Shown here one piece after another: positions 1-5,875 of a stretch of DNA of 9,369 bases (positions are counted from its first letter, which is position 1; the number at the start of each line of letters is the position of its first letter). Origin of the DNA: Bacillota bacterium (GTDB lineage: Bacteria > Bacillota_E > Sulfobacillia > Sulfobacillales > Sulfobacillaceae). Both the position numbers and the translations under genes were made by a program. Under the pieces are notes generated by a model that saw nothing but the letters and a program-made list of their open reading frames with translations, was not told where the DNA came from and made no database searches. Location: positions 1 through 9,369 of the forward strand of contig JAKAAS010000039.1 of assembly GCA_021802225.1 (NCBI GenBank), given 5' to 3'.

Positions 1-250
1 GAGGAATGCCCGAGGCGGCCGACAGCTCTGCCACCGCGTCAAACAGCACAGGGGCCGCCTTGCGGCCTCCGAGCAGCCGCATCACCACAAGCCGCCCGCT
101 GGCCCGAATCTGTTCCAAAATCGCCTCGCCGTCATAAGAATCCGACAGGTTGAATGCCCGCACCCCTTCCGAATCGAAAGTCCCCCATCGTTCGACAGCC
201 TGGGAGAGACTGAGAAGGTCTGTTTCCGCCGTTGTTAGATAGACAATCAT
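1..250 (-). CDS. cobN: CobN-type cobaltochelatase large subunit, N-terminal fragment
   Basis: Partial gene: the first 83 codons read leftwards from an ATG at 250 and run off the window edge. The visible protein begins MIVYLTTAETDLLSLSQ and contains VVMRLLGGRKAAP at about residues 59-71. This matches the N-terminal pattern of CobN/BchH-type chelatase subunits (an opening strand followed by a 'TD-LLxL' segment, then 'RLLGG' and a GIP segment). In the family this very large subunit binds the tetrapyrrole and inserts cobalt (CobN) or magnesium (BchH/ChlH) with help from AAA+ partners; those partners are not visible here. The start codon overlaps the upstream stop as ATGA, and an AAGGGGTG Shine-Dalgarno lies just before it, so translation is coupled to the methyltransferase gene. 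Cobalt over magnesium is inferred from the cobalamin-riboswitch context. The assignment rests on only 83 residues. Confidence 0.72.
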   Translation of the reverse strand, partial: MIVYLTTAETDLLSLSQAVERWGTFDSEGVRAFNLSDSYDGEAILEQIRASGRLVVMRLLGGRKAAPVLFDAVAELSAASGIP

Positions 251-1635
251 GAGCTCACCCCTTCCGTCCATAATTTCCGGACCGCCGCACCCCACCGTTC
301 TTCCGGCAAGGGGTCAAGGGCAATGCCCTGGTCCGCATACCATGGCCGCAGCCTTTCGGGGCCATAAAATCCCTGGGTGGCCAGCTGCCTCTCCCAGCCG
401 GGAATTCCTCCCGCCTGGTCAGAAGCCATCACCACGGCCTGAAAAGGCACAGACAGGTGATATTCCCACAGAGGGCTCCATTCCCTATCCCGGTCCGGCA
501 AGGTCCACGCCCGCCGGGAACCTGTGGCGCCAAGCGAGTCCCATGGGACGTATACCGGTCCCGTGCCCCCCTCCATCTCCCCCAGGCCCCGAGCTGCAGT
601 CAGGACCTGAAAGCCCAACTGGCGCATCTTCCCGAAGACGGACTCCGGACATACCAATTCCGGCATTTCCCGGAGGTCCCGGCCCGCCTGCCCCCACCCA
701 TGCACAAGCAGTTCGGCCAAAGCCGGATCTGGTATCCAGATGCGGGCGTCCGGCGGCATCTGCGACAGCGCACGGATGTCGGCCCTGGGCTCCACGCAGG
801 TGGACCAGTTCAAAATCTCGGCACCCTCATCCCGCGCCTCCAGCAATTCCCCCACAGGCAGGGGATAGCGGGTGATGACCAGAATGCGCTTCTGATAATC
901 CGACTGGGACTCGAACCAGTCCAATTCAGGAGAGAGGGACACATTCTCTCCCCAGACGAGCACGCAGGGCGACACTGCCTTTTCCTCCGCCAGACGTCTT
1001 GGCAAATCGGCCAAGGCGCTGCGGATGACGCGCTGATTCCCCCATGTGCCCCATTCAATGGCACAGGCGGGCAGCGACGGCGGAAAGCCCCCGCGCAATG
1101 CGTCTTGGACTAGGGAGTCGGCATGCTCCAGGCCCATCATCACCACCCATGCGTGCCCCGGCTGCCATGACTGCTCAAAGCGTCCCCCATAGCCTCCGGA
1201 AATCGTGGCGCCACGGACAAGGCCACGGTGCGTCAGTGGTATCCCGGCGTAGGCCAGCGCCGCTGCCGATGCACTGAGACCTGGCACCACTTCAAACTCC
1301 ACTCCGTGCGCCCGAAGGAATTCAGCCTCTTCCCCCCCGCGCCCGAAAATAAAGGGATCACCCCCCTTAAGACGTACAACCTTGGCCGCGTGCTGAGCGT
1401 GGTAGAGAAGAAGCCGGTTAATGTCCTCCTGTGCAGCACTCGCACGGCCATGTTCCTTGCCAGCATAAATGCGATCGGCGCCAGGGTTTGCAAAGTCGAG
1501 CACGCTGGGGTGAATCAATCGGTCGTAGACCACCACATCGGCCGTGCCGAGCAGTTCTTGCGCCCTCCAAGTCAGAAGCCTCGGATCGCCGGGCCCGGCC
1601 CCCACCAGATATACCCGTCCTAATTCTTGCGCCAT
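247..1635 (-). CDS. cobA: Uroporphyrinogen-III C-methyltransferase fused to a divergent uroporphyrinogen-III synthase-like domain
   Basis: A 462-residue fusion. Residues 1 to about 245 are a SUMT/CobA domain, which transfers two methyl groups from SAM to uroporphyrinogen III to give precorrin-2. Visible signatures are VYLVGAGPGDP at 8-18 (SAM-binding loop), DRLIHP at 38-43, RLKGGDPFIFGRGGEE at 88-103, VVPGLSAS at 116-123 and GIPLTHRG at 131-138. Residues from about 248 to the end start KRILVITRYPLP and have the size and position of a HemD domain (uroporphyrinogen-III synthase), which cyclises hydroxymethylbilane. That half is strongly diverged, and I recognise only its opening beta strand and general layout. 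CobA-HemD fusions are common in Bacillota. The ATG at 1635 has a GGGAGG Shine-Dalgarno 11-12 bases upstream within a G-rich run, and it overlaps the preceding gene by 16 nt. The stop overlaps the cobN start. Methyltransferase activity is confident; HemD activity is tentative. Confidence 0.9.
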   Translation of the reverse strand: MAQELGRVYLVGAGPGDPRLLTWRAQELLGTADVVVYDRLIHPSVLDFANPGADRIYAGKEHGRASAAQEDINRLLLYHAQHAAKVVRLKGGDPFIFGRGGEEAEFLRAHGVEFEVVPGLSASAAALAYAGIPLTHRGLVRGATISGGYGGRFEQSWQPGHAWVVMMGLEHADSLVQDALRGGFPPSLPACAIEWGTWGNQRVIRSALADLPRRLAEEKAVSPCVLVWGENVSLSPELDWFESQSDYQKRILVITRYPLPVGELLEARDEGAEILNWSTCVEPRADIRALSQMPPDARIWIPDPALAELLVHGWGQAGRDLREMPELVCPESVFGKMRQLGFQVLTAARGLGEMEGGTGPVYVPWDSLGATGSRRAWTLPDRDREWSPLWEYHLSVPFQAVVMASDQAGGIPGWERQLATQGFYGPERLRPWYADQGIALDPLPEERWGAAVRKLWTEGVSS

Positions 1636-2306
1636 GGCTGCCCCCCTCCCGCTGACAAAGACCAGTCGCGAGCCATCTGCTCCAGCCTCTCGCCAATTTT
1701 TATGGTCAGCCTCTCGATTCCCTCATCCTCGTACTCGTCGAGCCATTGCCGCACAGGGCGTGCCCGGAGGTCATGCCACAGCGCAGCACGCAGGCCGGGA
1801 TCATCGAGGCCCGCGATCCACTGCCGGAAACTGTCCATCATTGCCAGCAGATGTGTCCATTTAGCATCAAGTGTCCGTTCCCCAAGCGCGGCTGCGGCTG
1901 CTCCCGGCCATATCCCCGTCGTAGATACGGCCGCCACCAGAAAAGGCGACTCCCAATGTTCCGCCATCATCTGAAAATCGCAGGAATCCCGCGACGAAGC
2001 GTCTTGCGCCAAAATTCCGCGCGCACGCGCATCCTCTACCACCGCCCTGTTTGCGGCAGCGGAATTCGTCGCCGCAACCACGAGGCGCATCCCGTCAAGA
2101 TCTCTTTCCTCGTAATTTCTGGGGATCCATCGAAATGTCTGGGCGCGCCATCTGGCCGTCAGCGCCGCAGGAAGCACAGGGCTGACAACAGTCACTGATG
2201 CATCCCTGTCCAGAAGCTTGGCAATCTTGCGGTGGCCCACTGTTCCCGCACCCACCACCAGCACCGGAACGTGGTCCATATTGAGCAGTACAGGCAAAAA
2301 TCCCAT
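1620..2306 (-). CDS. sirC: Precorrin-2 dehydrogenase (siroheme synthase N-terminal type)
   Basis: A 228-residue protein of the CysG N-domain/Met8/SirC family, which oxidises precorrin-2 to sirohydrochlorin with NAD+; some members also chelate iron. The N-terminal Rossmann fold shows VPVLVVGAGTVGHRK at 13-27. AATN at 78-81 and VSTTGIWPGAA at 127-137 match the conserved NAD-site and 'STxGxSP' dimerisation segments. It lacks the methyltransferase half of full-length CysG, which is supplied by the next gene. The open frame continues about 70 codons further upstream, but those codons translate the riboswitch. The ATG at 2306 is chosen because GGGAGG lies 8 nt before it and the protein then begins MGFLPVLLNMDHVPVLVVG, as in the family. 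The Shine-Dalgarno is buried in a hairpin, so expression should fall when cobalamin is plentiful. Fe-chelatase activity cannot be judged from sequence. Confidence 0.88.
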   Translation of the reverse strand: MGFLPVLLNMDHVPVLVVGAGTVGHRKIAKLLDRDASVTVVSPVLPAALTARWRAQTFRWIPRNYEERDLDGMRLVVAATNSAAANRAVVEDARARGILAQDASSRDSCDFQMMAEHWESPFLVAAVSTTGIWPGAAAAALGERTLDAKWTHLLAMMDSFRQWIAGLDDPGLRAALWHDLRARPVRQWLDEYEDEGIERLTIKIGERLEQMARDWSLSAGGGQPWRKN

Positions 2307-2307
2307 G

Positions 2308-2336
2308 AAAAAATCCTCCCGATATAACGAGAGGAT
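2308..2336 (-). promoter_or_regulatory. Shine-Dalgarno-sequestering hairpin followed by a U tract (riboswitch expression platform)
   Basis: On the minus strand the 9-nt arm AUCCUCUCG (2336-2328) pairs with CGGGAGGAU (2321-2313) across a 6-nt loop, with one G-U pair. The second arm contains the GGGAGG Shine-Dalgarno of the precorrin-2 dehydrogenase gene. It is followed directly by six U and then C-AUG. The stem can therefore mask the ribosome site, and with its U tract it also resembles an intrinsic terminator. Either mode suits an OFF-type cobalamin riboswitch; the sequence does not say which dominates. Confidence 0.75.
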
Positions 2337-2394
2337 GACAGTTTCCGCTAAAGCGGAAGTGCCACCCCTATTTCCACGAATACGAGTGCAGCGA

Positions 2395-2503
2395 TCTTTA
2401 AAGGCAGGTCTCCTGGCTCTTCCTCGCGGAATTACAGTGGCGGGACCGCTCAGGATTTTCACCTGATTCCCTATTCTCCTGCTTTCGCAGGCACCTTTAA
2501 AGA
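2395..2503 (-). promoter_or_regulatory. Cobalamin riboswitch aptamer
   Basis: The minus strand carries the hallmark cobalamin-aptamer blocks in the right order: GGUGCC, GGGAAUCAGGUGAAAAUCC, GCGGUCCCGCCACUGU (the B12 box region) and GAGCCAGGAGACCUGCC. The ends close with an exact 10-bp P1 helix (UCUUUAAAGG at 2503-2494 with CCUUUAAAGA at 2404-2395). The peripheral hairpins are short and GNRA-capped: CCUGC-GAAA-GCAGG and UUCC-GCGA-GGAA. At about 109 nt the aptamer is compact. It lies directly upstream of the tetrapyrrole operon and should lower its expression when a cobalamin is bound. Which cobalamin form it prefers cannot be told by eye. Confidence 0.95.
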
Positions 2504-2530
2504 ATGTATTGCTTGAATCCAATTGTGACC

Positions 2531-2539
2531 ATCATAACA
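2531..2539 (-). promoter_or_regulatory. Putative extended -10 promoter for the riboswitch-tetrapyrrole operon
   Basis: The minus strand reads TGT-TATGAT, an extended -10 (TGnTATAAT with one mismatch). It would start transcription near 2524, about 20 nt before the riboswitch P1 helix. No good -35 lies at the right distance. A weaker alternative is TGGTCA/TACATT with a 17-nt spacer (2531-2503), but its start point would fall inside P1. Confidence 0.42.
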
Positions 2540-2600
2540 CCGAACTCACCCAGCAGCTACTGGCAAGCCGCAAAACCACCGCTGTGCGGTCTCAAGCCGC

Positions 2601-3800
2601 CTAGCGGACTGAGGACACACATTCGTGGATAGCGCGCCCAAGCCGCTCCACACCGGCCGTCATCTTTTCCCGGCCCGTATGGGAGAAATTAAGGCGCAGG
2701 GTATTCTTCTGCGGGGAACCCACATAAAATTCCGTGCCTGGAACAAATGCCACTCCCTCCTGCAAGGACTGCTTCAGCACCACTTCCGCATCCAGGTCCT
2801 GGGCCAGCTCAAGCCAGAGGAACATGCCGCCTTTAGGCTCTGTCCAGTGCGCACCTTCGAGATTTTGCTGCTCCAGCAGAGTGATCATCAGCCGCATCCG
2901 GCGCTGGTATTCATCGGCAATCGTCCCGATATGAGCATCCAGGTCATACTGGTCCAGCAACTGGAACAATGCCTGTTGGTCGAGGGAGCTCGAGTGCAAG
3001 TCGGCTCCCTGCTTGGCGCGCACCATCGCCGTGACCAGTGCGCGCGCCCCACAGATCCAGCCGATGCGCAGAGCAGGCACAACAGTTTTGGAAAACGTAC
3101 TGGTATAGACCACACAGTCTTTGCCGGACTGCTGGGCTAAGGACATTAGCGAAGGGTAGTGCTCATCGGGAGTAAATTTAATCTCGCCATAGGGGTCGTC
3201 TTCCACGATTAGCACATTGTGGCGGTCACACTCTTCGATGAGATTCATGCGCCGTGATGTCTCCCATATCCATCCGGTGGGATTGGCGAAGGTCGGGATG
3301 ACATAGACCAGTTTGGGGTGATACTGTTCGATTTTTGCTCTGAGGTCTTCTGGGTCCATCCCCTGTTCATCGCTTAGGACCGGCACAATTTGCACCGAAT
3401 AATACCGGAATGCCTGCAGAGCCACGAGATAGGTGGGGTTTTCTGTGAGAATGACCGAGCCCGGTTCCAGATAGACTTTGGCCACCAGATCAATCGCTTG
3501 CTGGGATCCCGTTGTCAACAGGATCTCGTCGGGAGCAACATGAATATCACGGCGGGCTAAGCGGTGGCCGATCTGTTCACGAAGGGGTGTGTAGCCTTCG
3601 GTCAATCCGTACTGCAACGCTTTATTGCCTGTCGTGAACACTCTTTCGAACGCTTGCTTCAAAGCCTCAGCCGGAAAAAAATCTTCGGCGGGCAGACCTC
3701 CTGCAAATGAAATGACCGCATCGGTCTGGGTCAGCTTGAGCAACTCCCTGACCGCAGAGACCTTCAGAGTTCTAGCCGGTTCGGTTAACTGATATTCCAC
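2601..3800 (-). CDS. PLP-dependent fold-type I aminotransferase (LysN/2-aminoadipate-type family)
   Basis: A 399-residue cytoplasmic aminotransferase of the class I/II family that includes Thermus LysN and the MocR-like catalytic domains. Visible motifs are VISFAGGLPAEDFFP near 29-43, LQYGLTEGYTPLRE at 62-75 (cofactor and substrate loop), TTGSQQAID at 96-104, the FANPTG loop at 171-176, VEDDPYGE at 199-206 (Asp contacting the PLP ring nitrogen and Tyr), the Schiff-base lysine K238 in STFSKTVVPALRIGW, and the carboxylate-binding arginine R369 in TLRLNF. The frame stays open 31 codons upstream to an ATG at 3893, but family members begin close to MEYQL. I therefore prefer the GTG at 3800, preceded by AAGGGTGGG at 6-nt spacing. 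Likely substrates are aromatic, branched-chain or 2-aminoadipate amino acids with 2-oxoglutarate; sequence cannot settle which. It reads towards the tetrapyrrole operon, which has its own promoter and riboswitch. Confidence 0.88.
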   Translation of the reverse strand: MEYQLTEPARTLKVSAVRELLKLTQTDAVISFAGGLPAEDFFPAEALKQAFERVFTTGNKALQYGLTEGYTPLREQIGHRLARRDIHVAPDEILLTTGSQQAIDLVAKVYLEPGSVILTENPTYLVALQAFRYYSVQIVPVLSDEQGMDPEDLRAKIEQYHPKLVYVIPTFANPTGWIWETSRRMNLIEECDRHNVLIVEDDPYGEIKFTPDEHYPSLMSLAQQSGKDCVVYTSTFSKTVVPALRIGWICGARALVTAMVRAKQGADLHSSSLDQQALFQLLDQYDLDAHIGTIADEYQRRMRLMITLLEQQNLEGAHWTEPKGGMFLWLELAQDLDAEVVLKQSLQEGVAFVPGTEFYVGSPQKNTLRLNFSHTGREKMTAGVERLGRAIHECVSSVR

Positions 3801-3872
3801 TGTTTTCCCACCCTTTTTAGTGCGGCAACTGGGCATGAAGGCGCCGAGCCGTTTGGCATTTGATATTTTTTC

Positions 3873-3881
3873 ATAGTACCA
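3873..3881 (-). promoter_or_regulatory. Putative extended -10 promoter of the aminotransferase gene
   Basis: The minus strand reads TGG-TACTAT, a TGn extended -10 with a 4-of-6 hexamer. No recognisable -35 lies upstream. It predicts a start near 3866 and a leader of about 65 nt before the GTG start at 3800. If used, it would exclude the upstream ATG at 3893 from the transcript, which agrees with the chosen start. Confidence 0.33.
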
Positions 3882-4308
3882 CAACGACATCATTCGTGGC
3901 GCCGAAATTCCTGGTGGCGCAACTTGCAGATCGTGGAACAGGCCGGGGGTGCTGCCCGCGGGTCACAGGTCTGGCGCCCTCTATCCTTGGACCTCCCAGC
4001 GGACGGGACTGATACGTCCCGTACATCAGCGCCAACAAGAACGCGGCCACGCGGTGCGGCAGCCAAAACTGTACATAGCCGCAGCGCCGGCGTGCTTGAA
4101 AGGAGAGAAGGCTAGTCCCACTTTTTTCGTCTGTAATGCGCGTCGTGACTCCATCTCTACCTGCGGACCTCTACCTGGGTGAGATGATGGCATGATAAAA
4201 TCTTTGTAAGAGCCAGTTTGGCATCACGGATCTTTCCTCGAGCCCGGCACAATTGTGGCCCGGGGTCGGCCGCATACAAAATCAATGCGTAATTTGCAGT
4301 GGACGGAT
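3882..4308. other. Gene-poor spacer between the aminotransferase promoter and the IS607 element
   Basis: No open frame here looks like a recognisable protein; plus-strand frames from 3924 and 3949 are short and of low complexity. Visible items are the overlapping hairpins at 4003-4029, an AAAGGAGAGAAGG purine run near 4098-4110 with no start codon after it, a T6 run near 4120, a 9-nt direct repeat CTCTACCTG at 4155-4163 and 4169-4177, and the palindrome CACAATTGTG at 4248-4257. The right part may include the left end of the insertion element, but IS607 ends lack terminal inverted repeats, so no boundary can be drawn. Confidence 0.5.
4003..4029 (+). repeat. Two mutually exclusive overlapping hairpins
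   Basis: ACGGGAC (4003-4009) pairs perfectly with GTCCCGT (4016-4022) around a 6-nt loop. The overlapping segment CTGATACG (4009-4016) can instead pair with CGT plus ATCAG (4020-4029) as an 8-bp stem with a 2-nt bulge. Both cannot form together. There is no U tract, so neither is a standard terminator. Function is unknown. Confidence 0.5.
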
Positions 4309-4339
4309 TTGCTATATAGCTTGCGGTAAGATGTATAAT
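4309..4339 (+). promoter_or_regulatory. Putative tnpA promoter
   Basis: TTGCTA (4309-4314) and a perfect TATAAT (4334-4339) are separated by a long 19-nt spacer, which includes most of the palindrome GCTATATAGC (4311-4320). The -10 box lies directly before the ATG at 4341. Transcription would then begin near 4346, after that ATG, leaving the ATG at 4356 as a nearly leaderless start. The palindrome could be a TnpA binding site. Confidence 0.4.
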
Positions 4340-4355
4340 AATGCATAATAGTGAT

Positions 4356-5015
4356 ATGGATAAGACCTACACGATTACCGAAGTCGCCCGGTTGCTGGGC
4401 GTCAAAGTCAAGACGGTGCAGCGATGGGACCGGGAGGGCCGTTTGAAAGCGGCGGGCCGCACCGTGACGGACCGCCGGTATTATACCGAAGAACAGATTC
4501 GGGCGTTTCGGCAAGAAATGGCACACCACGGGCCACGGCAAACCGTCGTGTATTGTCGGGTGAGTAGCCAAAGCCAACGCCCCGACCTCAAAAATCAGCG
4601 GCGGGCACTCGAAGACTTTTGTCTGGCCCGGGGATTATCTCCCGTCGAGTATGTGGAAGAAATTGGCGGGGGAATGAATTTTCACCGCAAAAAATTCTTG
4701 GCCCTAATGGACGCCATTGAAGCCGGGACGGTCGGCACCCTGATTATCGCCCACAAAGACCGTCTGACGCGCTTTGGCTATGAATGGTTTGAGCGGTTCT
4801 GTCAGCGCCATGCCTGTGACATTGTGGTGCTGAATCAAGAACATCTGTCGCCCGAAGAAGAACTCGTGCAGGACCTGTTGACCATCACTCGTGCCTTTTC
4901 GGCGCGATTGGATGGTTTACGCAATTACCGCAAGACACTTCAGGAGGCACTGGATGCCGACGTTAGCCCACAAAATCCGGTTGAACCCGACCCCGGAGCC
5001 AGTGACGCACTTTAA
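4356..5015 (+). CDS. tnpA: IS607-family transposase TnpA (serine site-specific recombinase)
   Basis: A 219-residue serine recombinase with the IS607 layout. A MerR-like helix-turn-helix opens the protein (YTITEVARLLGVKVKTVQRW at 5-24, then GRRY-like DRRYYTEEQI at 39-48). The resolvase catalytic domain follows, with YCRVSS at 66-71 (nucleophile S70), QRPDLKNQ, EIGGGMNF at 102-109, and IIAHKDRLTRFGY at 130-142 with the catalytic arginines. It ends in a helical AFSARL...YRKTL segment. In this family TnpA alone catalyses excision and insertion of the element. An in-frame ATG at 4341 would add five residues, but the family N-terminus and the -10 box at 4334-4339 favour 4356; neither has a Shine-Dalgarno. 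Its 3' end overlaps tnpB by 62 nt. No internal stop or missing catalytic residue is visible, so it may be active. Confidence 0.92.
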   Translation: MDKTYTITEVARLLGVKVKTVQRWDREGRLKAAGRTVTDRRYYTEEQIRAFRQEMAHHGPRQTVVYCRVSSQSQRPDLKNQRRALEDFCLARGLSPVEYVEEIGGGMNFHRKKFLALMDAIEAGTVGTLIIAHKDRLTRFGYEWFERFCQRHACDIVVLNQEHLSPEEELVQDLLTITRAFSARLDGLRNYRKTLQEALDADVSPQNPVEPDPGASDAL

Positions 5016-5230
5016 GCAAGCGGGTGGCACAGCCCGCTTTGTCTGGAACTGGGTGCTGGCCGAGTGGAACCGGCAATGGCAGGCGGGCGGTCATCCGAAC
5101 GCGGGGGCTCTCAAAAAACAGTGTAATGCGATCAAGTACACCACCCTCCCCTGGTTAAAAGACATTCATCGTGATGCCCACAGCCAGCCGTTTACGGATC
5201 TGGCGACCGCCCCTGCGCAGGGGTTTTCGG
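4954..5230 (+). pseudogene. tnpB: tnpB remnant (IS607 RNA-guided nuclease), truncated and frameshifted
   Basis: An ATG at 4954 with an AGGAGG Shine-Dalgarno (4942-4947) opens a typical TnpB N-terminus. About 83 residues read normally: HKIRLNPTPEP, an AGGTARFVWNWVLAEWNRQW stretch, then LKKQCNAIKYTTLPWLKDIHRDAHSQPFTDL, ending near 5202. The expected next motif (D-R-A-W-Q-R-F-F type) is visible only after a shift of frame at 5203-5205, as D-R-P-C-A-G-V-F (5205-5228); after that the similarity is lost. Intact TnpB is roughly 370-450 residues, so the RuvC-like nuclease core and zinc ribbon are gone. The original frame runs on to a stop at 5365-5367 as meaningless protein. A self-complementary CCCCTGCGCAGGGG followed by T4 (5210-5227) sits at the break. 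From about 5231 to 5455 I see no gene. Confidence 0.85.
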
Positions 5231-5455
5231 CACATTCACGGACGCCTGCGGCTAATTCGTGCAGACATTATGGAAAGGCTGTCTCCTGGCAGTGCATTGC
5301 CGCCCGCCTGGCATCCGGAAGTATAGGCGCGCCCAACACCGGCCAGCGTGTCCCCAGGTTGCCGTAAGGGCAAAGGGATCTGATATGCGGCCCTTGGCCG
5401 AAATGGAAGGGACAGCGCCGATTTATGGCCTGCGTCAATGGCAGGAGTTTCTCAT

Positions 5456-5875
5456 TCAGGACTTCTCTTCTTCACTTCCTTCTTCGCCCCGCGACTGCAC
5501 CCAGGCGGCCGCGCTGCGAATAGCCAGCAATCCTGACCAAACCGCCACCAGCCCTATGCCCCACGTTCCTAAAAGGTAGGTCAAAGCCTCCTGAACCGAG
5601 TGCTGAAGCAAGTTATGCGCACCCAGCATGTAAGTAGAAAATGTCGTGAACCCGCCCAGCACACCCACCCCGAAGAATAGGCGCATTTCGGTCGGCAAAA
5701 TATCATACTCCACGCTAAGGGCCATCACCACGCCAATAAGGAAGCTCCCCAAGATGTTAATGGCGAAAAAATCTAGGGGAAACCACCCTCGGGTTCCTAT
5801 CAAAGACATTCCCTCACGAGCCAGAGCCCCGAGACCGCCCCCAATTCCCACCACAATCCACAGGCGGCGGCTCAT
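5456..5875 (-). CDS. crcB: CrcB/Fluc fluoride channel, second subunit
   Basis: A 139-residue four-helix membrane protein of the CrcB/Fluc family, which exports fluoride from the cytoplasm as a dual-topology dimer. Diagnostic features are GGLGALARE at 13-21 in helix 1, N40 in the FAINILGSFLIG helix, and GGFTTFSTY at 74-82, which holds the pore 'phenylalanine box' (F76, F79) and the TTFS track. The C-terminus adds a charged tail (QSRGEEGSEEEKS) beyond the usual 120 or so residues, perhaps fixing orientation. The ATG start overlaps the stop of the other crcB gene as ATGA, so the two are translated together and probably form a heterodimer of oppositely oriented subunits, as in other paired crcB loci. 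No U-tract terminator follows; only 5-bp hairpins lie downstream. Confidence 0.93.
   Translation of the reverse strand: MSRRLWIVVGIGGGLGALAREGMSLIGTRGWFPLDFFAINILGSFLIGVVMALSVEYDILPTEMRLFFGVGVLGGFTTFSTYMLGAHNLLQHSVQEALTYLLGTWGIGLVAVWSGLLAIRSAAAWVQSRGEEGSEEEKS

Larger units (their letters stand above)
4309..5230 (+). mobile_element. IS607-family insertion sequence with degenerate tnpB
   Basis: The element is defined by a serine-recombinase tnpA overlapping a tnpB reading frame, the standard IS607 order. The family moves through a double-stranded circular intermediate, leaves no target duplication and has no terminal inverted repeats, so both ends given here are approximate. The left limit is placed at the putative tnpA promoter. 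The right limit is where tnpB similarity becomes unreadable; a short remnant of the tnpB 3' end may extend towards about 5450. With tnpB broken the element lacks its RNA-guided nuclease, but tnpA looks intact, so it might still move or mobilise related copies. Confidence 0.75.

Noticed and set aside
249..1277. Long plus-strand open frames opposite the methyltransferase fusion
   Set aside because: Pro/Arg/Ser-rich low-complexity translations typical of the antisense of GC-rich genes; they lie opposite a gene with strong family motifs.
2307..2522. N-terminal extension of the precorrin-2 dehydrogenase frame by about 72 codons
   Set aside because: These codons translate the cobalamin riboswitch and its platform; the family N-terminus and a well-spaced GGGAGG both point to the ATG at 2306.
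2578..2590. ACCGC/GCGGT hairpin after the aminotransferase stop as a terminator
   Set aside because: Only a 5-bp stem with a 3-nt loop, followed by GGTTTTG on the minus strand; too weak to call.
3801..3893. N-terminal extension of the aminotransferase to an ATG at 3893
   Set aside because: The extra 31 residues do not look like the family, which starts near MEYQL; a GTG at 3800 with a reasonable Shine-Dalgarno fits better, and the likely -10 box lies inside the extension.
4224..4577. Minus-strand open frame of 117 codons over the start of tnpA
   Set aside because: It is antisense to a clear serine recombinase, has no recognisable motif, and spans the tnpA promoter region; a shadow frame.
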